A DNA stretch of 15,893 nt from Porogramme epimiltina (Eukaryota; Basidiomycota; Agaricomycetes; Polyporales; Polyporaceae). The notes beneath the pieces were generated by a model. The model did not search any database. It saw only the letters and a list, made by a program, of their open reading frames with translations, and was not told the origin of the DNA. Every line of letters begins with the position of its first letter. The first letter of the stretch is position 1. The stretch covers positions 1 to 15,893 of the forward strand of contig FTLJ01001080.1 in NCBI GenBank assembly GCA_900155495.1, given 5' to 3'. This document shows, one piece after another, positions 1-9,600 of the stretch. The position numbers and the translations under genes were made by a program.

Positions 1-3000
1 CGCAGAACGGCCACCACCAGCCCCAACACCCGCCCCCGCCCTCCCACCGTGCACAGGCGCCGACGCCGAAGGAGCGCATCACAGTCCAAGCAATCCCCTC
101 CGTCACGGTGCAGGGCGACGAGCTCGTTGTCGGTGACGCCAGAAGCAGTGAGTGCCCCCTTCTGGCTACCTTCTCTTCCGCCTCGCGGTCTTGTGGTGCG
201 TATTGTTCAACCGATCGCCGCTTCTTCTTCCCCCGCAGGCTCCACGCGTTCGTATACACCCCTCAAGCTCGTCGGCGACGGCTCCTTTGGCACGGTCTGG
301 TTGTGCGATTGGCATGGGACGCTACCGCCCAATACACCCTTGTCGGCCATGCAGCGCGGTCGTGGGGCGCGGCGCGAGTATGCGGACAAGAGACTGGTCG
401 CCGTCAAGAGGATGAAGAAGCAGTGGGAGGGAGGCTGGGATGAGTGCAAGAAGCTCAAAGAGCTCGAGGTGCGTCCACCCCGTCTTTCCTACGCGTCGCA
501 GTCGTTCACTGCGCGCCCCCACTCAGTCGCTACGCGCGATACCGTACCACCCCAACATCATCCCGCTCTACGACTTCTTCCTCCTCCCGGACACCAAAGA
601 GCTCTATTTCGTCTTTGAGTCCATGGAAGGCAACCTCTACCAGCTCATCAAGACCCGGAAGGGGAAGCCGCTTGCCGGTGGTCTGGTCTCCTCGATCTTT
701 CGGCAGGTCGTGGAGGGCCTTCACCACATACACGAGTCCGGCTACTTTCACCGTGATATGAAGCCGGAGAATCTTCTCGTCACGACCACGGGGCTGTATG
801 ATTACCGCCCCGTGTCGCCGCACGCCTCCCCCGACTCCCCGCCGGAGAGCGACGTCGTGGTCATCGTCAAACTCGCCGATTTCGGGCTGGCCAGGGAAAC
901 CAAGAGCGAGCCCCCCTATACGGAGTACGTGTCGACGCGGTGGTATCGTGCGCCCGAGGTCCTCCTCAAAAGCAGAGACTACTCAAATCCGGTGGACATG
1001 TGGGCGTTGGGAACCATCATGGCGGAGTTGGTGAACCTCCGCCCCCTTTTCCCGGGACAGGGAGAGGTGGATCAGGTAGCGAGGATCTGCGAGCTTTTGG
1101 GCGATCCTTGCAAGGACTATGGGGTTGACGCGCGAGGGATGCCGATAGGTGGTGGTCAGTGGCCCAGAGGGATCAAGATGGCGCGAGCGGTGGGGTTCTC
1201 TTTTCCTGAGGTGCGCATATTCTTGGTTCGAAGTGTCTCCTCTGACCTCTCGCGCCTTCCAGATACCGCCAAGAGATTTTTATTCCCTCTTCGATCGCTC
1301 AGTCCCCATCGAGCTTGTCGAGTGCATCGCGGATCTCCTCAAGTACAACCCCGACCTGCGCCTGACCAGCAAGCAGTGTGTCGAACACCCCTACCTGCTC
1401 AAGACTACGCCGCTTAACAACCCTCCTGGTCCTCCGGGTCCGCCTGTTACTGCGGTTTCCAACGGTCACCTTACTGCACGCACATCAGAGCGGAACGGCG
1501 TCTCGCCTGCACGATCACTTCCTTCGGCCTCACCTCGGAGCGTCCCGCCGTCTCATTCCCACAACTCAGTGCCAGCGCGCCCGGAGTTCGAGCCTCAGCC
1601 GCCAGCAGCAACCGTACAGATCCCCGATGTCTCGGCCTCGCATCGCAGCGCCTTTTACGACTCGCCGTCGACACAGTCCCACTATTCGGACTCGGCGCGC
1701 CCCTACGTCCCCGATCCCATCCATGTCCGGCTACCAAATGGCGCGGTGCGCTCACGGACACCGTCCGAGCAGTCACAAGGCTGGCCTTCGTACGCATCGG
1801 CATCGGCGTCGGCATCAGACTCGCATTGGGACCCTATGGAGATCTCCCCCCATGTCGAGATCCCTCCCGACGGCTTTCCGCAACCCATGGACGTGCAGAC
1901 GTCGCCCATGTTGCGGGAGTACCCGGCGAGGCCGCACGTCGAGGACTCAATGCAGGACGGCACGAACGGGAACATCCAGGAGGTCGCACAGCAGCAGGCC
2001 CAGACCAAGGTCGGCAAGTTCAGCTTTGGCAAGAAGGCGAGCAAGTGGGGCCTGGCGCAGATGTTTGGCAGTCACGGAGACAAGAACGGTCACCCACTTG
2101 CGCCCGTCCAGGAGAACCCCATCAGCTCTGCTGGCTCGACACCATCCCTCAAGCGCACTCAATCTTCGAGCACGGACAGTCGCTCGCTTTCGGAGCTTTC
2201 CCCCATTCAAGACGCTCCCCGCATCATCATGGACCCCAAGCAACGGAAGAAGGAGGCTGCGCGGATACAGAAGGAGTCGGAAAAGCAGCGGCGGCTGCTC
2301 GCGGAGAAGATGCAGAAGGAGCAGGCGCGTGCTGTGTTGGAGAAGAGCAAACGCTTGCGCGAGCAGGGCACAGGGGAGTTCGAGTGGCGGAGCACGATAT
2401 CGATGATGCAGGGCCAGCCGAATTCCCGACAACCCGACGCTCCTGGTCCCATCCGACAAACGCAAAGCCACGGGATGTCCACCGTCGACGTCGCAGGAGC
2501 GACCTTTGGCGGGACCCTGGATGTTCACCGCGGCGACTGGCGGCGCGACGAGCGACTACCCAAGGCGCGCCGGAGGGACTTCGACGACGACCATTCCATG
2601 TCGTCGACCGACTTACCCAGCGGTATGTCTGTCATCTCGTTCGCGACGGTGGACAGCGACCCTGGTCCGGCGCGGTTACGACATCGACCGAGCGCGCTCG
2701 GTATCAGTCGCATGACGTCCATGTCGTCGCTTGGGACAACTCTGTCGGACGACTTCTCTCCCAGCGGGCGGTCGTCGAACTCGCTCGCGATGGAACAGCA
2801 GTTCAACGACTTCCACCTCCGCGCGTCCGTGGACTCTTCGTCGGTCTCGGACGGCGGGTCGCCAGCACCGCCACCCATGCACATGCTCTCGCTGTCGTCG
2901 CCTGTTCCGTGGGCTCCCCACGAGAACCGGAGCGGGTCGACACTCGACGACGGGACCATTCGAACACGAGACGGAGAGCGGCCGACGTTGACGATTCCGC

Positions 3001-3337
3001 CGCAACCGAAGCACCCAACGGGTTTCCAGCCGTCTGGGCCGATGAGTCCGTACGAGCGGCAGTCTGGAAATGGGAGTTACCCTTCGAGTCCTGGGCTCGC
3101 GCCCAAGTCCGCTATCAATCCCATTTTCAAAGTGGTAAGCTTCAGCATCCGTTTTCCGCTGGCAGGATGCCGTATTCTAATTGACGTCCGAAACAGAACA
3201 CGTTGTCAGCGCTTCAGACGCGACCGGGCTCTCTTCCTCCGTTCGCTCATCTCGAGGCTGTGGCCGAGGGCGAATATCCTCCGCTGTCGCCCATGTCGTT
3301 CACTTCACCGGATGACATTGCGGGCGACTTCGGATGA
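1..3337 (+). CDS. crk1: Ime2/MAK/Crk1-type (RCK family) protein kinase, 5'-partial
   Basis: Ser/Thr kinase of the RCK group (Ime2, MAK/ICK, basidiomycete Crk1), known regulators of meiosis, morphogenesis and mating; the symbol rests on family resemblance only. Exons: 1-147 (open from base 3, no ATG, so the N-terminus lies outside), 239-468, 527-1210, 1263-3134, 3197-3337; stop TGA 3335-3337; all phases agree. Numbering from the first visible codon (about 1023 residues): glycine loop GDGSFGTV 61-68, VAVK lysine 105, HRDMKPEN 200-207, DFG 243-245, activation-loop T-E-Y 257-259 followed by STRWYRAPE. Insertions of about 25 residues sit between the glycine loop and VAVK and before DFG. The kinase domain ends near residue 403. 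A Ser/Pro-rich tail of about 620 residues follows, with a basic/aromatic island (602-621, KVGKFSFGKK...) and a charged probable coiled coil (about 677-722). The family call is firm; the tail function is unknown. Confidence 0.9.
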
Positions 3338-3870
3338 CCCTTGTGGTCTGCCCCGTGCGCACCCTTTGCTTTCGTCTCGGACTTCAATCCTCTTCGTTTC
3401 ACTGGGCCGTCGTCTGTCGCAGAACACACTCACTCTTGGTTCCTATTTATCGCCTCTCATCGTGCTCTCATCTCCACCTCTTTGCATGCGATCCGCCTGC
3501 TCGCGCACTACGTCCCCATCGATCTGCTTACTTGCCACCACTGTAATTCGCACGCCATCCCCGTGTCATCCGCACTCCCCATCGGCATCGGCATCCACAT
3601 CCATCATCAGCTGCTCCTGCATATTTGCTTCTCAGAACTTATCTGTTGCATTCATTCGTCATTCATTTTGGACCCCACGTTCACGACTCCCTTTCGCCCC
3701 CACCCTTTTTCCGGACGCCGCATCTTCTGCACGCCGCACTGCGCCTCGGTCCGTCATGACCCGTCACGTCAGGCAAGACGCCTCCCGGCGCGCGCAGTGC
3801 TGGTGCTGCTCGGACGATCGCGCACCCCCCACGCTCCCTCAGCCCTTTCTGCTCTCCTCCCTCTCCCTCT

Positions 3871-3888
3871 CCATATCCATATCCATAT
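3871..3888. repeat. Short tandem repeat (CCATAT)x3
   Basis: Three perfect copies of the hexamer CCATAT lie in the pyrimidine-rich stretch downstream of the kinase stop codon, probably in the 3' UTR. No function can be assigned. Confidence 0.8.
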
Positions 3889-3966
3889 CCCCCGCTCCCC
3901 CTCCTCACATATCTCGCGCCCCCGTCCATTCGCTTTCGCGGTACATTATAATTCGCCCCCTATTCA

Positions 3967-3990
3967 GGCGCGTGCGCGCACGCACGCGCC
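3967..3990. repeat. Perfect inverted repeat (10-bp stem, 4-nt loop)
   Basis: Arm GGCGCGTGCG (3967-3976), loop CGCA, arm CGCACGCGCC (3981-3990). The stem is all G-C apart from one T-A pair and would be very stable in RNA or extruded DNA. Much of it alternates purine and pyrimidine, so it is also Z-DNA-prone. It lies about 630 bp after the kinase stop codon with no T-run, so it is not a bacterial-type terminator. It may fall in the kinase 3' UTR. Confidence 0.75.
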
Positions 3991-4200
3991 CGCCTGCCCA
4001 CGCCCCGCGCTCGAAGCGAGAAAGCGTGGTTTAGCTCACTTATATCGCACACATAGAGTACATCTCACGTGTATTTGTACAGTAACCCCGAAGGTGGTCG
4101 CCGCAGAAAAAGGACTTAAACACCTCACACTGCGCTGGGTCCGAGTGCGAACGCGAACGGAGTGTGCCCTTTCCAAGTTCCGAGGCTTGGCATGCGTGAG

Positions 4201-4219
4201 TGCGTGCGTGCGTGCGTGC
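4201..4219. repeat. TGCG tetranucleotide microsatellite
   Basis: Nearly five perfect tandem copies of TGCG, with further degenerate copies on each side. It is probably a length-variable microsatellite in non-coding DNA. Confidence 0.8.
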
Positions 4220-4661
4220 CCGTGCGTATAGCGGTGCATGCGCACCCGCGACGCGGCGCTGAGCCGCCGTCAGAAGCGTTCGCGCGGTGCTAGCGTATAC
4301 TGCATGCGCCGCGCTGGGTGCACACTGCAGACGAACGAGAATTAGAGAGAGAGCCCGCCGTTCGCGGTTCGCGCGGCTGCTGGAACGTTCTGCACAGCTA
4401 GGATGCACGACGCGCGATGCGTGGAGCGCGGGGAACCCCCCGAGTGGGGGTCGCGGTACCAGAACGGGAGCGCTATCGCCGCGCAGAGGCCGCACGGCGC
4501 AGGGCGGAGGCGAAGGCGAAGGGGACGGTGTGGATCGGGAACAAGGCCAGCGAGCCCTGCGGCGCGCGGCTGATCCACGGATCCGCACAACTCTCTCAGT
4601 ACATGGGAACGCGCGGACTTGGACGCGGGTGCGCGCCCGCGCGCGATTTCGCGCTTGTGCC

Positions 4662-4680
4662 CATCCTGGAAGCCAGGATG
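4662..4680. repeat. Perfect inverted repeat (8-bp stem, 3-nt loop)
   Basis: CATCCTGG, spacer AAG, CCAGGATG. It is an isolated small hairpin in the GC-rich intergenic region; no function can be assigned. Confidence 0.7.
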
Positions 4681-4816
4681 CCCAGGCGCGGGTGCGTGCG
4701 TGCTAGTGGCTGGTGACGGGGGGCGCGGCGACGAGGCGCAAGGTGGGGTGACGGGATCCGACGCTTCTGCGCACGCGCAAAGAGGCATTCGCATACGTAG
4801 CACCCGCGCATTGGAG

Positions 4817-4837
4817 GAAAGGGTCTCGAACCCTTTC
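4817..4837. repeat. Perfect inverted repeat (8-bp stem, 5-nt loop)
   Basis: GAAAGGGT, loop CTCGA, ACCCTTTC. On the minus strand the loop reads like a tRNA T-arm (GGTTCGAGACC), but no acceptor partner or A box lies at the required distance, so it is listed only as a hairpin. Confidence 0.7.
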
Positions 4838-5520
4838 ATTCGTACGTTCGCGATCGTGCAGCACGCATCTCGCTCACACAGCCCACAGGCGGCACGAGAG
4901 GGCGTGCTGCCCCCGCGTCCGGCGGCCCAGGGTTCTGGAAGCTTGCGGCTCTGGGCTCGCTCTTTCCCCCCACTCGCCGCTGGCCTCGCGGGGCCGGGGG
5001 CAGTGCCGGCGGAAGTTGGGCTGGGACGGGCCACCGGGCACGCCCGCCTGAACGTTAACTTTCGCTGCGGGGCACGCGCGCGGGCGCGGTGGGGGATGCG
5101 AGGAAGAAGGACGGGGATGCCAGATGCGTGCCCGAGGCGTCCGAAGGGAGGCTGCACGCGTGTGGCCTGCGCACCCTTTCCGGGGCCGGGGTCTGGAACG
5201 GAGAAGAGCACCTAAAGCCCGCGGGGCGTGGCCGTGCGCGCACGCACTGCTCGGGTCGGTCGGGCGTGGGCCCAGTGCCCGCGGCGCAGGAGCGCGAGGG
5301 CTCGCCGCGTTCGCACGGTGCGGCTCGGGACGGAGAGGACGGGGCATGTATATGCAGGCGGGGGACAAGACCGGAGATGGGCGCGTTTAGGGGGTGTGGG
5401 AGCCCGGGCAGACGAGGCACGCGAGAGGGAACGCGGAGAGTCGGGCGAAGGAGCGCGGGTGCGGACGAGGTGGATGTATTGGTCCTCCGCGAACGCGAGT
5501 GTATACATGACGAGGGACAT

Positions 5521-6175
5521 CTAGTGATGAGGTGCCTGCTCGAAACGAAGACCGCTGACGGGCGGGGGAGACGCGGAGGGGTAAGCCGGCGGTGAAGGAC
5601 GGAGGAAATGGAGGCTCACCAATAGCTGTGAGGCGGAAAGGAGCAGGGCGGATGAAGAGTTCAGGTTGCAGTTGAAGATGAGGAATGATAGATGAGACGT
5701 ACCCGCAGGGGCGAGGACCAGGTTTGTCCTGATAGATATCACAGTTAACCACATGTAAAATATAATGTGGATGAAGTAACCGACCAAGTTGATGAAAATC
5801 TTGGGGTGGCCGAGCGGGCCTCCTCCTGTGGAAGATGGAGAACAATGAAAGATAGCACGTGCACGTTATGGAGGTGGACATACCGCCGTCACAGACCGCC
5901 TTGCGGCCGTGCACAACACGGATGGGCTCCTTGTTGATCATCTCCATTGCGCTGAGCGGGTTGGGTTGGAGCTCCATAACGGTCTGCTCGAAACGCGGGC
6001 CCGAGTGGGCCTGGGGACGTGCCCGTTGGCTAGTCGACCATGTGCTGGCGAAGTTGGGAGACTGGGGAGCAGCGGTGGCGGGAGTCGGGGCGTCGTGAGT
6101 GGGAACGGGTGTGGAGGTGGAGGAGAGACGGGTGAGAGGGCGGGCAAGGCCCTGGAGGGCTCGGCGGGCGAGCAT
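5521..6175 (-). CDS. NDUFS6: Mitochondrial complex I zinc-binding subunit NDUFS6 (zf-CHCC)
   Basis: Accessory subunit of NADH:ubiquinone oxidoreductase; in the family it binds zinc and is needed for late assembly of the peripheral arm. Exons on the minus strand: 6175-5884, 5825-5785, 5728-5703, 5625-5620 and 5554-5521 (stop TAG). They sum to 399 nt, 132 residues. Residues 1-20 (MLARRALQGLARPLTRLSS...) have Arg and hydrophobics but no acidic residue, as in a mitochondrial presequence. The conserved core [20 protein letters not shown] leads to PCGYCGLRF, giving the ligands Cys95, His104, Cys119 and Cys122. Exon 4 is a 6-nt microexon (CTATTG): it completes Gly120, encodes Tyr121 and starts Cys122. 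Without it the frame is kept but Tyr and the last zinc cysteine are lost. Introns are 58, 56, 77 and 65 nt, all GT-AG. The start codon lies 375 bp from the divergent HSP104 start. Confidence 0.93.
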
Positions 6176-6259
6176 GGCGGTCAACGCAGACGGAGAGTTG
6201 GCGGGGCCGAATCCGGCAGGCGGGCGCGTGGGCGGGGCGGAGTCGGGAGGCCGTGGGAA

Positions 6260-6272
6260 GAACGTCCGGGAA
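6260..6272. promoter_or_regulatory. Three-unit heat shock element, one mismatch
   Basis: GAAcgTCCggGAA fits the nGAAnnTTCnnGAAn arrangement bound by trimeric Hsf1, with one mismatch in the central TTC unit. It lies about 280 bp upstream of the HSP104 ATG. Confidence 0.5.
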
Positions 6273-6294
6273 TGGACGGGGCGTGTTCCAGGCG

Positions 6295-6302
6295 TGACGT
6301 CA
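6295..6302. promoter_or_regulatory. Perfect CRE palindrome TGACGTCA
   Basis: This is the exact 8-bp consensus for ATF/CREB-type bZIP factors, which in fungi include Atf1-type effectors of stress MAP kinases. It lies about 250 bp upstream of the HSP104 ATG and 120 bp upstream of the NDUFS6 ATG. Use in vivo is inferred. Confidence 0.55.
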
Positions 6303-6330
6303 ACGTGCTCGTCAGATATGGCAGTTGCGC

Positions 6331-6368
6331 GAATTCCCCAGAACAGCACGGCGCGCACTCGAACGTTC
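6331..6368. promoter_or_regulatory. Cluster of in-phase heat-shock units
   Basis: GAA units begin at 6331, 6341 and 6361, and a TTC unit begins at 6366. All lie on the same 5-bp register. The last two form a perfect GAAcgTTC (6361-6368) within a CGAACGTTCG palindrome. The array is gapped, because the intervening units do not match. Confidence 0.5.
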
Positions 6369-6429
6369 GACCAGTGGCCTGCCCGGTCGAGTCCGTTCGT
6401 CTCACTTCGACGCGTTCCGGCTGCAGCAG

Positions 6430-6435
6430 TATATC
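6430..6435 (+). promoter_or_regulatory. Possible TATA element of HSP104
   Basis: TATATC, about 115 bp upstream of the HSP104 ATG, is the best TATA-like sequence on the HSP104 side of the divergent promoter and lies downstream of the heat-shock units. This is a weak match to a short motif. Confidence 0.3.
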
Positions 6436-6550
6436 AATCCCAGAGCAGACGAGCGAGCCCTCACGTCTACGTTCTACGATCACCACACACTAGTCTCTCT
6501 TATACCCCAAGTTTCCCTTTCTCTCCAACACATCTCCTCCTCATACCAAC

Positions 6551-9500
6551 ATGGCCTCATCCATGAACTTCACCGACAAGACCCAGGAGTCGCTGTCGGC
6601 GGCCATTCAGACTGCCAAGGACTATGCGAACGCACAAGGTACGTCATTCCTGTGTTTGTACACAAATTTGTCCTAGACATTGACATCTGTTCCATGTAGT
6701 CCACCCCGCACACATTGCGTTCGCGTTCCTCAACGAAGGGCAAGGCGATGCGAATGGCGCACCTTCGGGCTCCAACTCACTCTTCCACTCGGTCATCGAG
6801 AAGGCGGGCGGTGACACGGTAAGAACACACTCTCTTGCGATCACGCGTCGAGGCTAATTTCTCTCACAGACTACTGTCAGGAGAGGCGTTCAAAAACTCA
6901 TCGTCCGGCTCCCGACCCAGACGCCCCCGCCTGAAGAGGTAACGCTTAGCTCACAGACTATGAAGGTCCTCCGCGAGGCCGAGTCCCTCAGGAAAACCAT
7001 GCACGACTCCTACATTGCCCAGGATCACGTTCTCGCTGCTCTCATCAAGGATTCTTCGATCACCCCTGTTCTCAAGGAAGCTGGCCTTACTGAAGCCAGT
7101 CTTAAGACGGCTATTGACCAAATCCGCGGCAACCGCCGAGTAGAGAGCAAGAATGCGGAGCAAGGTTTCGACGCCCTGGGCAAGTACGCGACCGACCTCA
7201 CAGCCCTTGCAGAAGAGGGCAAGCTCGATCCAGTCATCGGTCGCGACAATGAGATTCGACGTGTTGTTCGCATCCTATGCAGACGGTAAGTTCTCGTCCA
7301 GATCATCACAACCATTCGGATGCTGATGACGCCACTAGAACAAAGAACAACCCCGTGCTCGTTGGCGAACCTGGTGTCGGCAAGTCCGCCATCGCTGAGG
7401 GTCTGGCGCAACGGATCGTCAACCGCGATGTCCCCGCCTCTCTCATCGCGCGCCTCTACTCTCTTGATATGGGCGCCCTCATGGCTGGCGCCAAGTACAA
7501 GGGCGAGTACGAAGAGCGTATCAAGTCCGTCCTCGACGAAGTGGAGAAGGCTGCCCAAGATGGTCCCGGCGTCATACTCTTCATCGACGAGCTCCACCTT
7601 ATCATGGCTGGTCAAGGCTCCGAGGGCGGTGGCATGGACGCTGCCAACCTCTTCAAGCCTCTGCTCGCCCGCGGCAAGCTCCGCTGCATCGGCGCGACGA
7701 CCCTCTCCGAGTACCGCAAGTACATCGAGAAGGATCCCGCTCTCGAGCGTCGGTTCGCACAGGTGCTCGTCAACGAACCGACCGTAGCAGAGACGATTTC
7801 TATCCTCCGTGGTATTCGGGAGAAGTACGAAGTCCACCACGGCGTCCGTATCCATGACGGTGCCCTCATCTCCGCCGCTACCCTTGCCCACCGCTACCTC
7901 ACGTCAAGGCGTCTACCTGATTCTGCCATTGATTTGGTAGATGAAGCTTGTGCTAGGTAAGTCTATCCATTTCCTACTTATAGGCTGAGACCCCAACTCA
8001 CTCGTTATATTTAGCGTCCGTGTAACCCGCGAAACCGCCCCTGAGGCTATCGATCAACTACAGCGTCGCAAGCTCGAGCTCGAAGTCGAGATCCATGCCC
8101 TCGAACGCGAGAAGGACGACGCCTCCAAGGAGCGCCTCGCCGTGGCTCACAAGGCCATCGCAGATGTCGAAGACCAGCTCCAGCCTCTCCAAGCTGCATA
8201 CCAAGCCGAGAAGCAGCGCGGTGACGAGATCGCCTCCGTCCGTCGGCGCATGGACGAGCTGAAAGCCAAGGCCGACGAGGCGGAGCGCCGCTACGACCTA
8301 GCCACTGCGTCCGACCTCCGGTACTACGCTCTTCCCGACCTCCAGAACACGCTCGCGAGGCTCGAGGCGAAGAAGGCCGAGGAGGACGCTGCGCGGGGCG
8401 CTGGCACCGACACCGTCACGCCCGACCAGATCGCGGAGATCGTCGCGCGGTGGACGAACATCCCTGTGACGAGGCTGATGAGCACGGAGAAGGAGAAGCT
8501 GCTCCGGATGGAGAGGATCCTGGCGGAGAGCGTGGTGGGCCAGCCAGAGGCGGTGAAGGCGGTCGCGAACGCGATTCGTCTGAGCCGCTCGGGTCTGCGC
8601 AACGCGAACCGGCCCATCGCGAGCTTCCTCTTCGCCGGTCCATCTGGAACCGGTAAGACGCTCATGAGCAAGACGGTAAGTGGATCTGGTCGTTTCTAGA
8701 GACTATAGTTCTGGTTACTTACACTTCTCTTCTAGCTTGCGACCATCCTCTTCGACTCCCCCGACGCCATGATCCGTATCGACGGCTCCGAGTACTCCGA
8801 GAAGCATTCGATCGCACGTCTCATCGGTGCTCCCCCGGGCTACGTCGGCCACGACCAGGGCGGCCAGCTCACGGAGTACATCCGTCGGAAGCCGTACTCC
8901 ATCGTCCTCATCGACGAGATTGAGAAGGCCTCGAGGGAGTTCTACCAGCTCTTCCTCCAGGTCCTTGACGATGGGCGGTTGACTGACGGCCAAGGGCGCA
9001 TCGTCGACTTCCGCAACACGGTCATCATCATGACGAGCAACCTCGGCGCTGCGTTCCTCAACGAGATGGGCGAGGGCCCCGTCAAGTCTCAGACGCGTGA
9101 ACTCGTCATGGGAGCCATCCGTAACCACTTCCCGCCCGAGTTCATCAACCGTATCGACGAAATCGTCATCTTCGTAAGTTTTGCTTCGTTGCTACTCGCG
9201 CGCTTGAGCTTTAGGCTGACTTGCCTTCTTCTAGCGCACACTCTCCCGCCAGAACGTGCTCAAGATCGTCGACGTGCGGCTCAAGGAGGTGCAGGAGCGT
9301 CTCGCGGACCGCAAGATCAACCTCTCGCTAGACGACGCGGCGAAGAGTTACCTGATGTCTGTTGGGTACTCGCCCGCGTACGGCGCGCGGCCGCTCAACC
9401 GCGCGATCCAGCAGGAGCTGCTCAACCCGCTCTCGGTCATGATCCTCTCCGAGCGCGTGCACGATGGCGAGACGGTGCACGTGCAGTTCGACGGACCGCA

Positions 9501-9600
9501 CAACCGCCTGCACATTGTGCCCAACCACGAGGGCACAGGCGAGGGTATGGACGTTGACTACTACGACGATGACGACATCGAGATCGAGGAGATGGACTAG
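6551..9600 (+). CDS. HSP104: Hsp104/ClpB-family protein disaggregase
   Basis: AAA+ hexameric unfoldase of the cytosol and nucleus that extracts polypeptides from aggregates with Hsp70; in yeast it gives thermotolerance and maintains prions. Exons: 6551-6638, 6700-6818, 6870-7285, 7339-7956, 8015-8675, 8736-9173, 9235-9600 (TAG). They sum to 2706 nt, 901 residues (yeast Hsp104 is 908). Order: Clp N-domain (about 1-160); NBD1 with Walker A GEPGVGKS 217-224, pore loop KYKG 260-263 and Walker B ending IDE 290-292; coiled-coil middle domain (about 415-535); NBD2 with Walker A GPSGTGKT 622-629, pore loop GYVG 669-672, Walker B ending IDE 693-695 and sensor-2 GAR 830-832; acidic C-terminus ending EEMD. 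All catalytic motifs are intact. The start has a good context (CCAACATGGCC). It lacks a presequence, so it is Hsp104 rather than mitochondrial Hsp78. Confidence 0.97.

Larger units (their letters stand above)
3338..5520. other. Long convergent intergenic region, no supported gene
   Basis: This 2.2 kb lies between the 3' ends of the kinase gene (plus) and the NDUFS6 gene (minus). The first 700 bases are pyrimidine-rich, as expected of a fungal 3' UTR, and an AT-richer patch at 4030-4085 is a plausible end of the kinase transcript. From about 4100 to 5480 the sequence is very GC- and CpG-rich. Open frames occur on both strands there, but they are rich in Arg, Ala, Gly and Pro, show no recognisable motif and look like by-products of high GC. 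Short tandem repeats and hairpins are listed separately. A non-coding RNA cannot be excluded. Confidence 0.6.
6176..6550. promoter_or_regulatory. Divergent promoter region of NDUFS6 and HSP104
   Basis: This 375-bp gap separates the start codons of two genes transcribed away from each other. The NDUFS6 side is GC-rich; the HSP104 side is pyrimidine-rich just before its ATG, typical of fungal 5' leaders. Heat-shock-element matches, a perfect CRE and a TATA-like site (listed separately) all lie here. Their placement suggests stress control of HSP104; whether NDUFS6 responds too cannot be read from sequence. Confidence 0.7.

Noticed and set aside
49..618. Starting the kinase inside the window at a GTG codon
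   Set aside because: The correct exon 1 frame (from base 3) has no ATG, and nuclear genes rarely start at GTG; the gene is 5'-truncated by the window edge.
1211..1262. B-box-like GGTTCGAAG inside kinase intron 3
   Set aside because: The intron is only 52 nt, too short for a tRNA gene, and there is no A box or acceptor stem.
4817..4837. tRNA T-arm-like sequence on the minus strand (GGTTCGAGACC in a stem)
   Set aside because: There is no A box and no 7-bp acceptor partner at the required distance; it is only a hairpin.
4040..5215. Long open frames on both strands of the GC-rich intergenic block
   Set aside because: They overlap on both strands, are rich in Arg, Ala, Gly and Pro, have no motif and no supporting splice structure; high GC alone removes stop codons.
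5805..5820. tRNA A-box-like sequence GGTGGCCGAGCGGGCC
   Set aside because: It is the reverse complement of the conserved GGPLGH-coding stretch of the NDUFS6 gene and has no matching B box or cloverleaf.
6939..6956. Possible 18-nt GT-AG intron in HSP104 exon 3
   Set aside because: It is far too short to splice, it is in frame, and keeping it gives a good alignment to yeast Hsp104 in this part of the N-domain.
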